Shown here: positions 24,731 through 36,944 of the stretch, one piece after another
How positions within the stretch are numbered: the first letter of the stretch is position 1
Layout: each line of letters starts with the position of its first letter
From: Bigelowiella natans CCMP2755
Taxonomy: Eukaryota; Cercozoa; Chlorarachniophyceae
Direction: 5' to 3'
Assembly (NCBI GenBank): GCA_000320545.1
Contig: ADNK01002279.1
Location: forward strand, 30,001-81,039
DNA: 51,039 bases
Made by a program: the position numbers and the translations under genes
Notes under the pieces: model-generated
Seen by the model: only the letters and a program-made list of their open reading frames with translations
Databases searched by the model: none
Told to the model about the DNA's origin: nothing

Positions 24731-27199
24731 AATATCTACACACAAGTAACTGATAAATGCAAAGTTTTAGTCTAGATCTTCTTTTTGTAAATTCCGTGGC
24801 GAAATGGCATGTACGATATGTACGCGACTCTTGGCAACAAGCAAACAACAACAGCGACCTGGATCGGTCGGATCCACAGTCTGAGCAGCAGAGCAAACCA
24901 GATTCAAGCGAAACGCAAAAAGAAAGAGGAGAGAGAACGAATCGAGGAGGAGACAAAACACGATAATCGTACACATAAACTCACACATTGCTCGATGTAT
25001 GTTCCTGCACAGTTTTCGCGTGTGCATCTCGCAACTATAAAGCAGATACTGTATATACTCGTCGTCGCAATGTCTATATTATTCGTCCTTCTCCTTGCAT
25101 GCGGTCTCGGTATACATTCAGTACAAACAGAGCACATGGTGCATTTTTCAAAACGAATGATCTTGAGGGGAGACGTTGGCTATGTGAGGTGGCACTTCGC
25201 AATATTCTCACCCGTCGGGATCGGCTCTAACCCAGTCCACCTAACAAACCGCGTTGCGTAACAGCACACGTAAACAACACTATCGCTAGAATCTATTGCG
25301 TATTGCCGGCACTAAATAGCAGTAGCCGCTCACACGCCCGGGCTAAAAGGGATCTTCGCAAGTGTAGCACTCAATTGTTACCGGGGTCTTTACGCGCCTT
25401 GGAAGCAACAATTCGAGGTTCAGTGTAGCCTAATTTTGGCACAAATCACCGATTTCAAAACAAACCTCTTTCCTTAACTAGCGAAGTATTGCCAATGTGC
25501 GATCGAAGACAATAACAATGACACATTTCGCGCGAACGGGTAGCGTTTATCGCAAGCCGTTGTTGCGTGTATGGCATGCTCCGAACATTACCTCGTCTTC
25601 TTTCTTCCTTGATTTGTTTCTTGGGAGACGCGATGAGCACTTTAGCCTTGTGACCTCACTCCGGCACTAGCACAATTGCCACGTGACAGCATCCATCCCA
25701 CGTGCAAAACAAACACCATCAGAACATCGCCGCGGTACCACTTCACAAAAGCGAGAGATACGCATGCTTGCATCATGTTACGAAGCAAAAAGCCGCCGGA
25801 TTCTACCAAAGGCACATCTACCTACCGAGAAGCCAAAGCAGTGCCTCTCTCTACATCGTAAAAGCTACACTTGCAATGCATTCAAGTCACCAGCGCAAAC
25901 ACACACACACACACACACACACCTGGCGGCCATCGACTGGGATAATCTTTTGGAACTCTTTAAACTTCTCCTTCACCTACACACCATCCAAACGAAACCC
26001 GCTCACAACCAACACACACACCTTTTTTCCCTCGCCAAAGGCCTCAGGAGCAGCATTATATGATACAATAAAAAAACGCGATCTGAAGACGACGCCCTCT
26101 CGGCTTCTAGCAAATACCAAAACAGCAAGAGCTCCTTTAAACCGCACTCCGTCCTCCCCGGCCTCCGCATTGGGGTCGGTAAAATCGGCGGATTCCTTGG
26201 TGTCCCCCATACCGCTATAAATATTATTATTGCATGCATGTTTCGATTGTCTCAGTTACCCGATCATACGGCGCAGAACGAAGTGTAAGAGTGGCATTAC
26301 GCTATCAAAGTTTTAAGGGAGGGAGGGGTACCCGTACCCTAGCTTGTGTGCGGGAGTGCCGATTCGGCGCATCGGTGACTTGCGGCGCGCTGGTGAAGGC
26401 CTAATGTTGTTTTTGTCATCTCACGGGCAATAGCGTCCAAATCATTGGTAGGAGGCTGAACGCTCCGTCACGTTTATAAGTGTATTTCAATGTATGTATT
26501 ATAGAAATATTATATATATATATGTGTACAACTTGATATATATTTTAATTCAATACAATGTATTTATGTGTGTGTGTGTGTGTGCGTGTGTGTGTGTGTG
26601 CGTGTTTTTGTGATCTAAACATATTAATGGGATTGGTTCTTGGCAATGATGCCGCATCTACCCTCGTCCTTGGCTCAGCCGCCGTGCTGCGTATTCGAGA
26701 GAGAAAACATACGACATTCGCTTAAAAATGCAGAATGCAAAAAGCTAATGACGATGAAACTACTAGTATCTTATACACTTTGAATAAGCAATAGAAGTGA
26801 GGAAAAAGTGAGGACTAATGCCGCAGAATGCGCGTGTGTGTAAACGTTAATAACTGCGACATCGTGAACGACCTGAATTGGGGCTTTTGTTACGCTTTTG
26901 CAGAGTTTGCTTCTCCGGTGGTAGTAGCAGCTGTACCATTTTGACAATGTACCAGCACACACAATAAATGAGAATCAGCCCCGCAAAACACGCACAAGAG
27001 AGTAAACTTGGGAATGGCAGTGTGAAGGCCTTCTAGAGGCTGCGGCAGAATACCTTGCCCGATTCGTACTCCTTTGGCGATCGAAAATCCTACCACCAAA
27101 ACACACAAAGATGAGCAATCGCGCGCAAGGGCATCATCCTTAGGTTGAGAGTCTTTACATTTCCATATGGATTTTTAAGAATCGTATCTATCTATTATG

Positions 27200-27245
<46 letters not shown>

Positions 27246-27750
27246 ACAATAAATGTATATATTGTTTGATATATTGGTGTATTAATATATAGGTAAAGGC
27301 GAGTTTATTACCATCACCCATTCAAGAACCGTTTCATGTCGTTTTTCCTTATATGTAAATCTGGGAAACAAACCGACTCAATCGAAGCAATGGCCAATAC
27401 CCCCAAATAACAGCACTCAACTTGTTCTTCAAAACAAAATCAAGTCAAATATCCCCAAAACGCAATCGAGACGGTTGGGGGGGGGGGGGGGGATGGGGTC
27501 TAAGACGTATTTATTTTCCTTTTTTTGGCAGTAGAAGGGTGGGGCTAATCGTGCTGAATGAACCTTAGATTTAGACGAGGAAAGTGGGTTCCTTTTATGA
27601 ATTGATTGATGAAGTCCATGATCTTGTTTGTCTGTTGGTAGAAGAACAAGCAAGAATAAATAACTTCCTAAATAATGCCGATGTAACGGCACGCAAACAT
27701 GTCGGGATCTCTCTAGGATGCTGAATATTCATGAACTCATCAACGAGACA

Positions 27751-27792
<42 letters not shown>

Positions 27793-29383
27793 CTCTTCTC
27801 TCTCCTGCTCTTACGCTATGCGTGGTAGACAATGGCATGCGTGTGCCTTCTACCCACCCAAATGCGAAAATGGCATGAAGGGAAGCGATAAAATGACCTC
27901 TGAGTTGTTCGAAATCTTCGATTTCTTGCACAGTTTCACGAAGTCTTTAGTCCCTTTGGCCAGGATTTCCTTGTCTTAGGAAGATAAGGGGGGGCGAGGC
28001 AGTTGTTGGAATAGGGAAAGATCATACACACGCTTGGAATTGCAGCTACTCTGCCCGCAATGGGAGAGACTGGCTAAGGCAGTATGGTAGTGGCTTTTAG
28101 ATTTGCTACTCTACATAGTCGCACTCATCGAGAAGTACCTCCTGCTCCGTTTACGGATGGGTTTGTTTTCTGAGACGAGAACAGACAATTCAGAGCGATG
28201 CAATGCAATGTAATGAAGGATTCACTATTCGAAGGGAATAGCATGCGTCGTTTTGGACGATTTAGCATCATCCGCAGACGACTTAGGATTTAATCAAACA
28301 CCGCGAACGCTACATCATTTACTTTGCTTTCTTTAATGTGTGTTTTATTTCGTTTGCCCTGTGCATTCTCGGCTGCTATGCGCGGTATGTGATCGCTCCT
28401 ATCAGCAGCAGCAGCACCTTAATCCATTTGAAGAGAATGTCGTTGAAACCGTTCTCTGCGTGGTGGGAGATTTCGCAAAAAACAAGGAGGCAAATGAATT
28501 GATGCACAATGGGAGATCAAATTTCGAAGCAAATGGTTTGCGCCTTCTATATGCACAGAGGGGAAAAGAGGGAGGGGGTGGTGAAGAGCTATCGGAAGAA
28601 TTCTATTCCTTTAAAAAAAATCTATTACAGCTTTAACTATTAAGCACTACTACTACTATTACTACTTCTACTACTACTACCTCCAATAATCTCCTGCAGA
28701 CGAATCATTACAACGACGGAGCGATATTCTCGAGAAGGGATATTCGTCTCCCCATATGTGCTGGCAAGATAAGATACAGGCAGCAACGTGCAAATAGCTC
28801 ATCACGACAACGAACATGATGATATAATCGATTTTTCGGGCAAAAGAAACCACCAGAGACTATAACTCGATTGTTGTTGGATCTTATTGCAAAACGTATT
28901 TGCTTGCTTTCGACTTTAGTATCATTCTTAAAGCTTTGTTTTCCAATCTATCTGCCCCCCCCCCTCTCCCCTTTACCTCTTTCCTCCTTGTCCCCTCCCC
29001 TCTCTATCGTCTTACTTTTCCTCTCTCTGCGTAAAAAAGTCCTCTCGCGCGCGCATCTACTATTTAAATTCTAACGAAGATACGGCGGAGATGGAGGTGT
29101 TGGTTGCGGTGTTGTTTACAGAAATCCTTTGAAGTTGAGGGGGAGGATGGGGTGTTTCGTGGTCAGGCTCTTAGACATCTCCGGCTCGAATGCCAAAGTA
29201 CTAGCGGCTTCATTGCTGTTTCTCGCTGCGGCCTTATGGACTTCGGCAGGGTAGGTTGGGTCTTCGTACCTGCAAATGGCAGTTCAAATAATGAGGAAAT
29301 TCCCCGATCCGCGCTGCTATAAGAGAGACACGATCAAATTCTTCGATACTGCAAAATAACAAATGCTGTGCACATATACAAGT

Positions 29384-29426
<43 letters not shown>

Positions 29427-29980
29427 TTGGCATTACGTGCTGAAACTACTTAGGTTAAGTTATAGTGCGAAAGGATCACAAAATCAGCCTCGAAACAAAG
29501 CACACGTCCAAACACACATTAGAATAAAAATCACACGGATACGAATGCAAGCCGTGACTGCCATTACTCTAAAATGTCAAAGACTTTGTTCCTCCTGACA
29601 ACGTATATAAATGCACGATATATCAGAGACCATTCTGAATGTTCTCCAAATGCAAGTAATTGAATTTATATCAGATCTACAATACTGACGATTTTTCGTA
29701 ATAGAATCATATCGCACAACAAATTTCATCTGCGTTTTTTTCGCAGCTGCGGCGCTATATTCTAAGCTGCAGCAGCTGTACTTGACTTCTAGTTGGGAGA
29801 ACAGAAGATAAAAGAGGTACATTATCTCCCTTTGTCTATCTACATCTTCTCTTTTTAGAACTTTGGAAATACGCTGCTGCTTTGTCCACTGCGACAAGGC
29901 ATAGTGCATGCCGCTGATTACCCAAGAAACGTCGCGATTCGAATATTACAAGAAAAAGTGCTAATGTTTTTTATCTTCAC

Positions 29981-30033
<53 letters not shown>

Positions 30034-30035
30034 AG

Positions 30036-30071
<36 letters not shown>

Positions 30072-30703
30072 CGTGTCAGGATCATGCTGGTACTTACAGG
30101 AGGAAAATAGCTTCATTGTTTCCGAACACCTCTCGTATGTATCTTTTGGATCAGAAAAACACAACAGTTGGCGCATTAGAGCCGTGTAAGAGAGAAACAC
30201 AACGAATTGCACATATACATACACACAGACATACACACGGCCATAGACAAAATGCGAGAGAATCTTTGAATATCACCAAGTCTTCGTCATTCAAGAAAAC
30301 AGGTGCACAATGATGGAAACGCTGTACCGAAAGAAATCATGAACACATTGATCGATGGCAACAACAATTTGGAAACATGCCTATATGACGTAACAAATGC
30401 GTGTTTGTTTTCGGTACTTATGCACTATTATCCCCACGAAGCCATCCACCATCCAAGAATCAGAATGGCTTTTCAACTATTTTGCACACACACACACACA
30501 CACACGCACACACACACACACACACACATAACATCAAACGCGTTTACAGTAGAAACACAGTTAAACGCTCGGTATTAGGCGGAATAACATTCTCTTCTTT
30601 CATTAAAATGCTCTGCAGCGTTAGTGGCATTTTTAACTACACTGTACTTCTAAGCTTTCATACCATTTGCGTGTGCATAAGCCAGGCTGATGCAACCGCC
30701 TGA

Positions 30704-30742
<39 letters not shown>

Positions 30743-30924
30743 TAATTATATACATTCTGTGTGTGTGCGTGCGTAAGTGTGTGTTTGTGTGTGTGTGTAT
30801 TTTCATGCATATATTATCCATATATCATGTATATCTGTACCAACATAGACTATATTATATGCAAGCAAAGCAACAATGAGCACGTAGAGAGGAAGAATGA
30901 TTACTAAAGATTATGATAAATAAA

Positions 30925-30960
<36 letters not shown>

Positions 30961-31422
30961 TAAGTAAAGCCTTGGATGGCATCAGAAAGAAGAATCATTG
31001 CCATTTAAAATACCTTCACTAGTAGACGTCTCGTAAGGTACACCTGAAATTAGTAGCAGTTGTAGAAGTAGCAGCACAAAGGTGTGGGGGTATTGTTTGG
31101 TGATGACTATTTTCACACCAACACATGGCGATCTTATCTAACGCTCTACATAAAAAAGAATATGATTATGCATGTATGCATGCTATTGGCACATCAAGTT
31201 TGTTTTCCTTTCTTGGTCTCTCTCACTCCTCCCTAACCCAGGTTGACCGAACATCATACGAAAAATTGTATAATCGATAGTAAGCATTACACATGCAGCT
31301 CTCCGATGTGTCACAAGCATCAGCTATCCCCCCCCCCTCCCCCCCACACCTGGTCTATGATGTGCGAGTCGTGCAGAGTCTCCACGTGGCATATACTTTC
31401 CAAAATTGTAAAACAGAGCATA

Positions 31423-31458
<36 letters not shown>

Positions 31459-31800
31459 CACACACAAATATGTGCAAATATGGACCCGAAGAGATAAACG
31501 AACGTGGTTCCCCACGATTCTTATTCGCACTTCCACAAAATGTAAACGACACGAAGGTCGTCATCTCAACCAAAAAGTTTGTTGTGTGTAAAAAACAGCA
31601 GCAGCAGTCATGATGATGTGAAATCGCTGATTACGCCATGCCGGTGTACGCCTCGACGTCCCTTACGGCCTCCCTAACGAAGACCTGTGCAATGATGCAA
31701 ACAAACACGATGACACAATGCAAAAATGCCTTCTTTCCCGGTTGCTCTTGCATTCTCTCTTTATTCCTTTCTTTCTCTCTTTCTCTTTCTCTTTCTCTCC

Positions 31801-31847
<47 letters not shown>

Positions 31848-32414
31848 CATCCATGTCTAACCTCATCATGTACCTGTCTAAAGGTTTTTGTAGGAAATGG
31901 TGTGCGGCGAAGATAATTCGAGACGAAATCAAGGATCTTCGCAAGATGCTGGCAGGTGTATCTAATTTTTGTCATATTCATATTTGTTGTTTGAGGGGGA
32001 GAGAGAGGGGGAGAGAGAGAGGGAGAGAGAGAGGGAGAGAGAGAGAGAGAGAGAGAGAGAAAGTGTGTGTGTGCATGCATTGTGATGAGTTGTTAGAATG
32101 GTGTATTCTAAACACAAATATTCGTGGACGCGCACTCTCGATACGGATTCCTACCTAACGTAAGTTTGCATTCTTGTGCGTAGAATGTCCTTCTTTTTCC
32201 GACCTATGTATGGGAGATAAAGAAACGAATATTAATGGTATTAGTATAATAAATTCTCGCGTATAAATGTATGGTAAGGCAAAAATGCCAGTTTACATCT
32301 AGTGTACCAAGATTGACGTGTTTGGGTTCCCAAGGAATGTATCTGTTAGTAGTTATCATCGAAGAAATCAATACATAGGTAAACATTAAAAACAATTAAG
32401 TCAGATGGGTACGT

Positions 32415-32458
<44 letters not shown>

Positions 32459-34070
32459 TTTATATTATATAGACTGTAGTAATAGTAGCTTTGATCATTT
32501 TGCATTCAGCACGTGCGTGTCAGTACATTTCAATAGGCACGGGGCTGTCGACACTAGCGAGATCGTCCACAATGCCGATGTCGTCGAGCGTGAACTTCTC
32601 AAAAGGGCCTGCGGCGAAGCCGATCTTGGGGGGGGGGGGAGGCAAGGGGTATGAAAGTGTAGATTAATGAGATTTTTTTTTTTTTAAAAAAAATGTACGT
32701 CAGAGGCATGCTCCAGTGATATGTATACATGGTGGGATGATGACGTGTAGCATAAATACCCCACGCGCATTCACTAGCTGCTCCTTGGTGTCGTACTTAA
32801 ATGTCTTATATTTCACCGGTAGACCTGCGAAACAACGCGTTGAAAATGCATATATACACGCTGGTTTTTTGGCATGGATATATCAACTGACCCCCCTCTC
32901 TAGACGTGTGCTCTTCGACGGATATTGGGTCGCCGGAGGCCACGACCGAATACCGCTCGGAACAATGAAACGTCATTTCGAACGTGGACAAGGCGTTGCT
33001 ATGCTCCTGGAGAGCAAACGGGAGTGGGGGGGGCGAATGCGGGTTATGGAAATGTACATACAATACAGAAACATATAAATGACAAAATATTCAAAGCCTT
33101 CAACCTTGCTCATCTTACCCCCACCCACCCCGACACACAGTTCCACACAAACACCTTCTGTGTAATCATGCGAAGAGTTGAAAAGTGATTGGATTGTATA
33201 GTGTTCATCTTCGTCATTTGTCTGTGATGGGCATTCTTGCTCTTACGTTGCACGGAAACCATGAGGAAGGCCGCCCCCGAGACGTGTAGGTGAATAAGTG
33301 CCTGTACCAACGACTCGTTTAGTAGTCTTTCCATATCGACGATGAGGATGGTGATGATGACGAAGGTAGAATGGGCAGAGAACAATGATGATGATGATGA
33401 TGATAATGCTTTTATCAATACTTCGGTTGTGATGAAGAAAGGGTGAGTAATTCAATCTCGAGCCAAGAACGAATTAGCTTATCGTTGCGCTCTCGGAAAA
33501 TACATGTTCTATATGCGAATTATGGCATTACAACAACGTACTTGGGTCGTATTTCATACGCTCCATTTCTTGGGAGAACACTGTGCATCCCTGTACGCGG
33601 ACTTCTGCCGTCGCCTTTCAGTCGGTAATCAATCCTAACCTAAGCGGTAGAGAGCCGAGAAGGGGGGGGGGGTGGAGGGGGGATGTAGAGTTTTCTGTCA
33701 TTCGTCAAAAAATCTACGAAAAGATCCAGAGTTTAATACGATATGATTTTGGTCTTAACAGGGATATAACAGGACGATGTGCTGCAAGGAGCATCGTCAT
33801 CACGGAGCATTAAGCACGCATCAATGAGAGAAAGTGCGATTGAATTTCGATGGTATGATTCGACTTCTATCAATTGATAGCACTTCAATACCACAAGTCG
33901 TAGTTTGACTTCGCTCACGTCATCATCAACTTTGGCCTGATAACATCGATAAGTCAGTTGGGGCTGCATTGTAAGAGCATGCTGCTTCTTTAGGGTGTAT
34001 CATGTATTTGGTACTACATTCGTTTCTTTTCGTTCTATAAATATACTACATATAATATGTGCAAAACAGT

Positions 34071-34115
<45 letters not shown>

Positions 34116-35040
34116 TTGTGTATTCATAATGCACATCCAGGGAGCCCTTCAAGTCTATATACATGTTATTTTACTCGTAAATCTATAAAATGTGCGAGCA
34201 TCGAAAAAGCGCGTGGTTGAAGAGGGGAAGTTCGCTTACGTCCGTGTCCATCAGATCGAAGTCATTGCTCCTCTCTTTCTTCACCTGCCAGCCATACCAA
34301 ATTGCTCAGCGCCAACTGCATCACCACGTTCGCACAAACGCACGTATATCAAAAAGCATGCTGCTACGACGTAAAAAGCACGTGAGCGTGTGGCATTCAT
34401 ACAAACACGGCCAAAGTAAACAAGCACAAACACTTACTTGCACACTTACACACTTACACGCCTCCTACACACATCAACAGGCAGCAGCATACACAGCTAT
34501 TTCCCCGTGAAACCTTTTCGCGCATGAGCTTCCGCTCACGCAAAAGGTCATCGGGAACGACAATGCAGAGCTCTCCTCTTTCGGCATAATATGCACGTTG
34601 ACACGCACGTGCATCTACGTCATTTAGGTCGTTTGTCTGATGAAAATGCCAAGAGTAATTGCTTCAGCGATGTCACTTACAATGGGTTATAACGATTCTC
34701 GGATTCTCAATATTTGACGGAATCTTCCTACATCTTCAATCTTCAAAGACCAGAAATCGCGAGCCCTGACAATTGCATTTTGTCGGTAAAAAGCCGTACA
34801 ACAAATCCTCGTGATCTAACACGCATTTGGTATAAAATTGCTGTCTGGATAAAGTGAAATGCTGTGTGTGTTCATGGCTGTGCAAGCACGTTCTTTTTAT
34901 AGGGACATCTCAAGACTTACTTGTTGCTGCGGTGTGAGCCTTTTGAATCATCTAAAGACGAAGTCAGCACAATAATAATAATAATGAAGGAATGGAGAAT
35001 TCGCTCTTCCTCCCCCCTTCTTCTCTCTCTATTTTTTTTT

Positions 35041-35121
<81 letters not shown>

Positions 35122-35295
35122 CTGATTGTAAGTGTCGATGTTTTTTTAATAGTATCTGTACATGAAGTGATGATGTTCGGGGAAACTACCTTCGAATCCA
35201 TGTGTTTGCACATGGGAGAACTTAGCCGTTTTGCCGTTTACGGATATAGAATCAATCTATAGTTTTTATGGGGTAAGTTCGCATGTTGAATACAG

Positions 35296-35327
<32 letters not shown>

Positions 35328-36138
35328 AGGAGGACGATAGAGAGAGATAGGGGGAGATTAAGAGATAGAGAACGAATACAGAGGCGGGAAAGAAAATACG
35401 CAACTGGTTTTGTTTTAGATATAACACATACGATGAATAAATCATTATCGGTCTAATAAAATACGGTCGTCGTTTCGTTCTGGCCTTGAACTGTATTTAG
35501 TTTTTATAGATTATTACGTGATAATACCGATAGCTGGCTGGCATCAGCATTCAAACATATCTCTAGTGGGTCATGTGCGAAGTTGTATATCGCTTCAGTA
35601 AATCCCTGGGGAGAGGAAGGGGGGGGGAGGGGGCAGGAATATACGACCGAGCCGGGTATAAGCTCCGTTGTGGTTATCAGTTAAAAAGTTACTATATATA
35701 ATTGCATGATCGCCCAACCGTTATGTTCTCCCCTTCTCTCATAATTCTCTCATTCGAGGATATATTGTATGGGCAGGCGTGCCTTCCTATCGTGGCTTAT
35801 TAGTGCTCAACGAAAGGGCGTGGAAAGGGGCAGTCAACGAGAGTATTTAAAAGAGTCATGAAGATATCTGCGCATGATTTGAACTTGCTAATACACGTAC
35901 AATTGCAGTACGTGAGCAAGTACCTAGACGAAGCAAGTACGACCACGACCAGATGTGCATAGAACACACTCACACACAAACGCACACACAAACACACTCT
36001 CACTCTCTCACTCACGCATACGTACACGCACGCTCATAAGCAGAGGCATATTTCGGTTGCCCTCTCTCCCCTTAACCTCCCCACCAACCGAAAGCCTGCC
36101 GCCTTCAACGTCCAGAGTGAGCTCTAGCTTTTGATGCT
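20292..36138 (-). CDS. TAF2: Transcription initiation factor TFIID subunit 2 (TAF2), more than 40 small exons
   Basis: Over 40 exons across about 16 kb follow the order of TAF2: an M1-aminopeptidase-like N-terminal half, then HEAT-like repeats, then a short basic tail. Key matches are HQKLELTLDVEGGRLSV (start of the M1-like domain), GELCIVVPDD, TFEMTFHCSERYSVVASGDP, GFAAGPFEKF, HLAKILDFVSNYLRRTPFPT, VREAVRDVEAYTGM, REVFGNNEA, VMWIYQLLYSK, NVVSQLDAVEGLRKI, VRIAAAEAAASLAS, NDNTGNAYSDSHYLADLI, VLPSYQNLVSCACLEA and EEIRHSAYRLYFVVFG. TAF2 is a core TFIID subunit that contacts promoter DNA near the initiator. The zinc-peptidase HExxH motif is absent where expected, as is normal for TAF2. From 24606 to the TAA at 20292 every junction keeps phase. 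The first exon or exons with the start codon, and links near 35-34 kb, 32.5-32 kb, 29-28.5 kb, 26.9-26.2 kb and 25.6-24.6 kb, are unresolved. Length is near that of other TAF2 proteins. Confidence 0.85.
20707..20738. repeat. (AT)n microsatellite, TAF2 intron
   Basis: AT run between the exons at 20899-20816 and 20571-20524. Confidence 0.9.
22283..22326. repeat. (AT)n microsatellite with flanking (TG)n, TAF2 intron
   Basis: AT run preceded by TGTGTG, between the exons at 22439-22367 and 22089-22017. Confidence 0.9.
23093..23216. repeat. Two (AT)n runs, TAF2 intron
   Basis: AT runs at about 23093-23125 and 23188-23217 lie between the exons at 23317-23246 and 23067-23019. Confidence 0.9.
24348..24392. 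repeat. (AT)n microsatellite, TAF2 intron
   Basis: AT run a few bases past the donor of the exon at 24454-24409. Confidence 0.9.
24686..24728. repeat. (AT)n microsatellite, TAF2 intron
   Basis: AT run upstream of the exon at 24606-24559. Confidence 0.9.
26568..26605. repeat. (GT)n microsatellite, TAF2 intron
   Basis: GT run with GC interruptions, near a shorter AT run at 26512-26523. Confidence 0.85.
27204..27242. repeat. (AT)n microsatellite, TAF2 intron
   Basis: AT run between the exons at 27631-27564 and 26930-26894. Confidence 0.9.
27755..27789. repeat. (CT)n microsatellite, TAF2 intron
   Basis: CT run between the exons at 27969-27898 and 27631-27564. Confidence 0.9.
29390..29421. repeat. 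(AT)n microsatellite, TAF2 intron
   Basis: AT run in the long intron between the exons at 30142-30098 and 29269-29120. Confidence 0.9.
29983..30068. repeat. (CT)n-(GT)n compound microsatellite, TAF2 intron
   Basis: A CT run of nearly 50 bases is followed by CAGAGAGG and a GT run, ending 30 bases from the exon at 30142-30098. Confidence 0.95.
30486..30529. repeat. (CA)n microsatellite, TAF2 intron
   Basis: CA run next to the acceptor of the exon at 30476-30418. Confidence 0.9.
30703..30738. repeat. (AT)n microsatellite at a TAF2 splice acceptor
   Basis: On the minus strand the AT run ends directly in TCTTCAG, the acceptor of the exon at 30699-30664, so the repeat takes the place of the usual pyrimidine tract. 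Confidence 0.9.
31417..31456. repeat. (CA)n microsatellite, TAF2 intron
   Basis: CA run upstream of the exon at 31395-31350. Confidence 0.9.
31770..32064. repeat. (CT)n and (GA)n runs flanking a TAF2 exon
   Basis: A CT tract (about 31770-31846) and a GA/GGGA tract (about 31996-32061) lie on either side of the exon at 31948-31874. In the RNA they could pair across it. Confidence 0.85.
32423..32454. repeat. (AT)n microsatellite, TAF2 intron
   Basis: AT run in the intron after the exon at 32624-32527. Confidence 0.9.
34073..34110. repeat. (GT)n microsatellite, TAF2 intron
   Basis: GT run between the exons at 34284-34240 and 33639-33542. Confidence 0.9.
35041..35120. repeat. (CT)n-(GT)n compound microsatellite, TAF2 intron
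   Basis: CT run followed at once by a GT run; a separate GA run lies at 35294-35330. Confidence 0.95.
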
Positions 36139-36743
36139 CTGGCATTAACACATTTATTTGCATAAATCAACACAGTGGAAAGAGCCACGCCACCACCGCT
36201 CTCATCGAGAGCTTGCTCGATGTCCCCCTTCTTCTCCCAGCCTCATCCTCGCGCTACAGAAAAATCCACAACAACTACCTGGGCGCCACATCCTAGCAGG
36301 ACTCTCCTATAGTCTGATAAAGCCGGGGGGGGAGCTAATAATGATCCGCAGCAGGTCGGCCAGAGAAGAGGCAGCGGTCGGTTAAGCTCTTCGCAGAAGA
36401 AAGATGCCGATTTTAGTAGTGTTTTTGGACAAGAATATTACGATATTTTCCGCAAAGAGATTTAGGCCGGAAAAGAGTAATTTGTCTTCTCAGATGTTTC
36501 ACACCTCGCGTAGTTCCAGGCCGCATCGATATTTGTCCATCATTCCATTCTCGGTACAACTATGAGCGCATGTCAAGGCCGTTTGTGTCCTTCATGTCCG
36601 AGAGTGCATGTGTGATGGGACAATTTCAATGTGATTCTTGATTTCTTCCTCTGCCGTAAGACTGGAAGAAAGAGACATGCAAGACCAACAAATTAGCTGC
36701 TGCGACTTCGAAAAGTATTGTCGCTCAAACAAAGTCATGGCTA
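36139..36743. other. Upstream part of TAF2 and left flank of the TpA-free island
   Basis: The TAF2 start codon and first exon should lie here or inside the island, but no ATG exon keeps phase convincingly with the exon at 36138. From about 36600 the sequence changes toward the GTGCA-rich character of the island. The last TpA before the island is at 36742-36743. Confidence 0.5.
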
Positions 36744-36944
36744 CTTTGAAGGGAAAAACAAAGGAAGAAAAACAAGAAGGCACCACCGGCAGAGCATCCG
36801 GTGCTGACACTGGAAGGAGGAAACGCACTGCGTCTGGTGTTGCGACAACCAAAACCAAGAAACAAACCCAGAAAACGACTGAAAATGTGAGAACCCAAAG
36901 CGAAAAGCGCAGCTCGTCGGTCCCACTCCAAGTCCACCAGTCAG

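Larger units (their letters stand above)
20292..25240 (-). other. TAF2: TAF2 exon block 3: HEAT-like repeats and C-terminus, phase-complete from 24606
   Basis: Exons are 25240-25212 (VDWVRADPD), 24606-24559, 24454-24409, 24235-24165, 23967-23856, 23821-23752, 23317-23246, 23067-23019, 22786-22748, 22601-22541, 22439-22367, 22089-22017, about 21828-21739 (GMLKWTKDEELRNERCKKYT), 21551-21434 (FAAYPNYEKIRESAVKCM), 21309-21207, 21127-21008, 20899-20816, 20571-20524 and 20365-20292. Apart from the first link, reading phase is kept at every junction. The 23821-23752 exon is a basic insert (ESSNKRQRISRDETDAS) that I do not place in other TAF2 proteins. The protein ends in a basic tail (RKLRISGRPRISKNRS). 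Confidence 0.85.
25592..30699 (-). other. TAF2: TAF2 exon block 2: end of the M1-like domain and beta-sandwich region
   Basis: Supported exons are 30699-30664 (AVASAWLMHTQM), 30476-30418 (SHSDSWMVDGFVGIIVH), 30142-30098 (YIREVFGNNEAIFL), 29269-29120 (YEDPTYPAEVHKAAARN), 28455-28418 (NGFNDILFKWIK), 27969-27898 (EILAKGTKDFVKLCKKSKIS), 27631-27564 (KIMDFINQFIKGTHFPRLNL), 26930-26894 (CYYHRRSKLCKS), 26214-26118 (DGVRFKGALAVL), 26042-26022, 25976-25923 and 25646-25592 (AKVLIASPKKQIKEERRR). Phase is kept at 30664/30476, 30418/30142, 30098/29269, 28418/27969, 27898/27631, 27564/26930 and across 26118-25592. The smallest exon is 21 bases (26042-26022). Confidence 0.7.
31014..36138 (-). other. TAF2: TAF2 exon block 1: start of the M1-like domain
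   Basis: Supported exons are 36138-36085, 34577-34514, 34284-34240 (KKERSNDFDLMDTD), 33639-33542 (RIDYRLKGDGRSPRTGMHSV), 33006-32892, 32824-32760 (LPVKYKTFKYDTKEQLVNAR), 32624-32527 (GFAAGPFE), 31948-31874, 31684-31635, 31395-31350 (ICHVETLHDSHIIDQ) and 31043-31014 (VYLTRRLLVK). The junction pairs 32760/32624, 31635/31395 and 31350/31043 keep phase exactly. One or more short exons between 36085 and 34577 and between 32527 and 31948 remain unassigned. Confidence 0.75.

Noticed and set aside
28340-28636. 98-codon plus-strand frame
   Set aside because: It lies across TAF2 introns, and the minus-strand exon at 28455-28418 within it fits TAF2 in phase.
29577-29909. Minus-strand 110-codon frame as a TAF2 exon
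   Set aside because: The exons at 30142-30098 and 29269-29120 join each other in phase without it.
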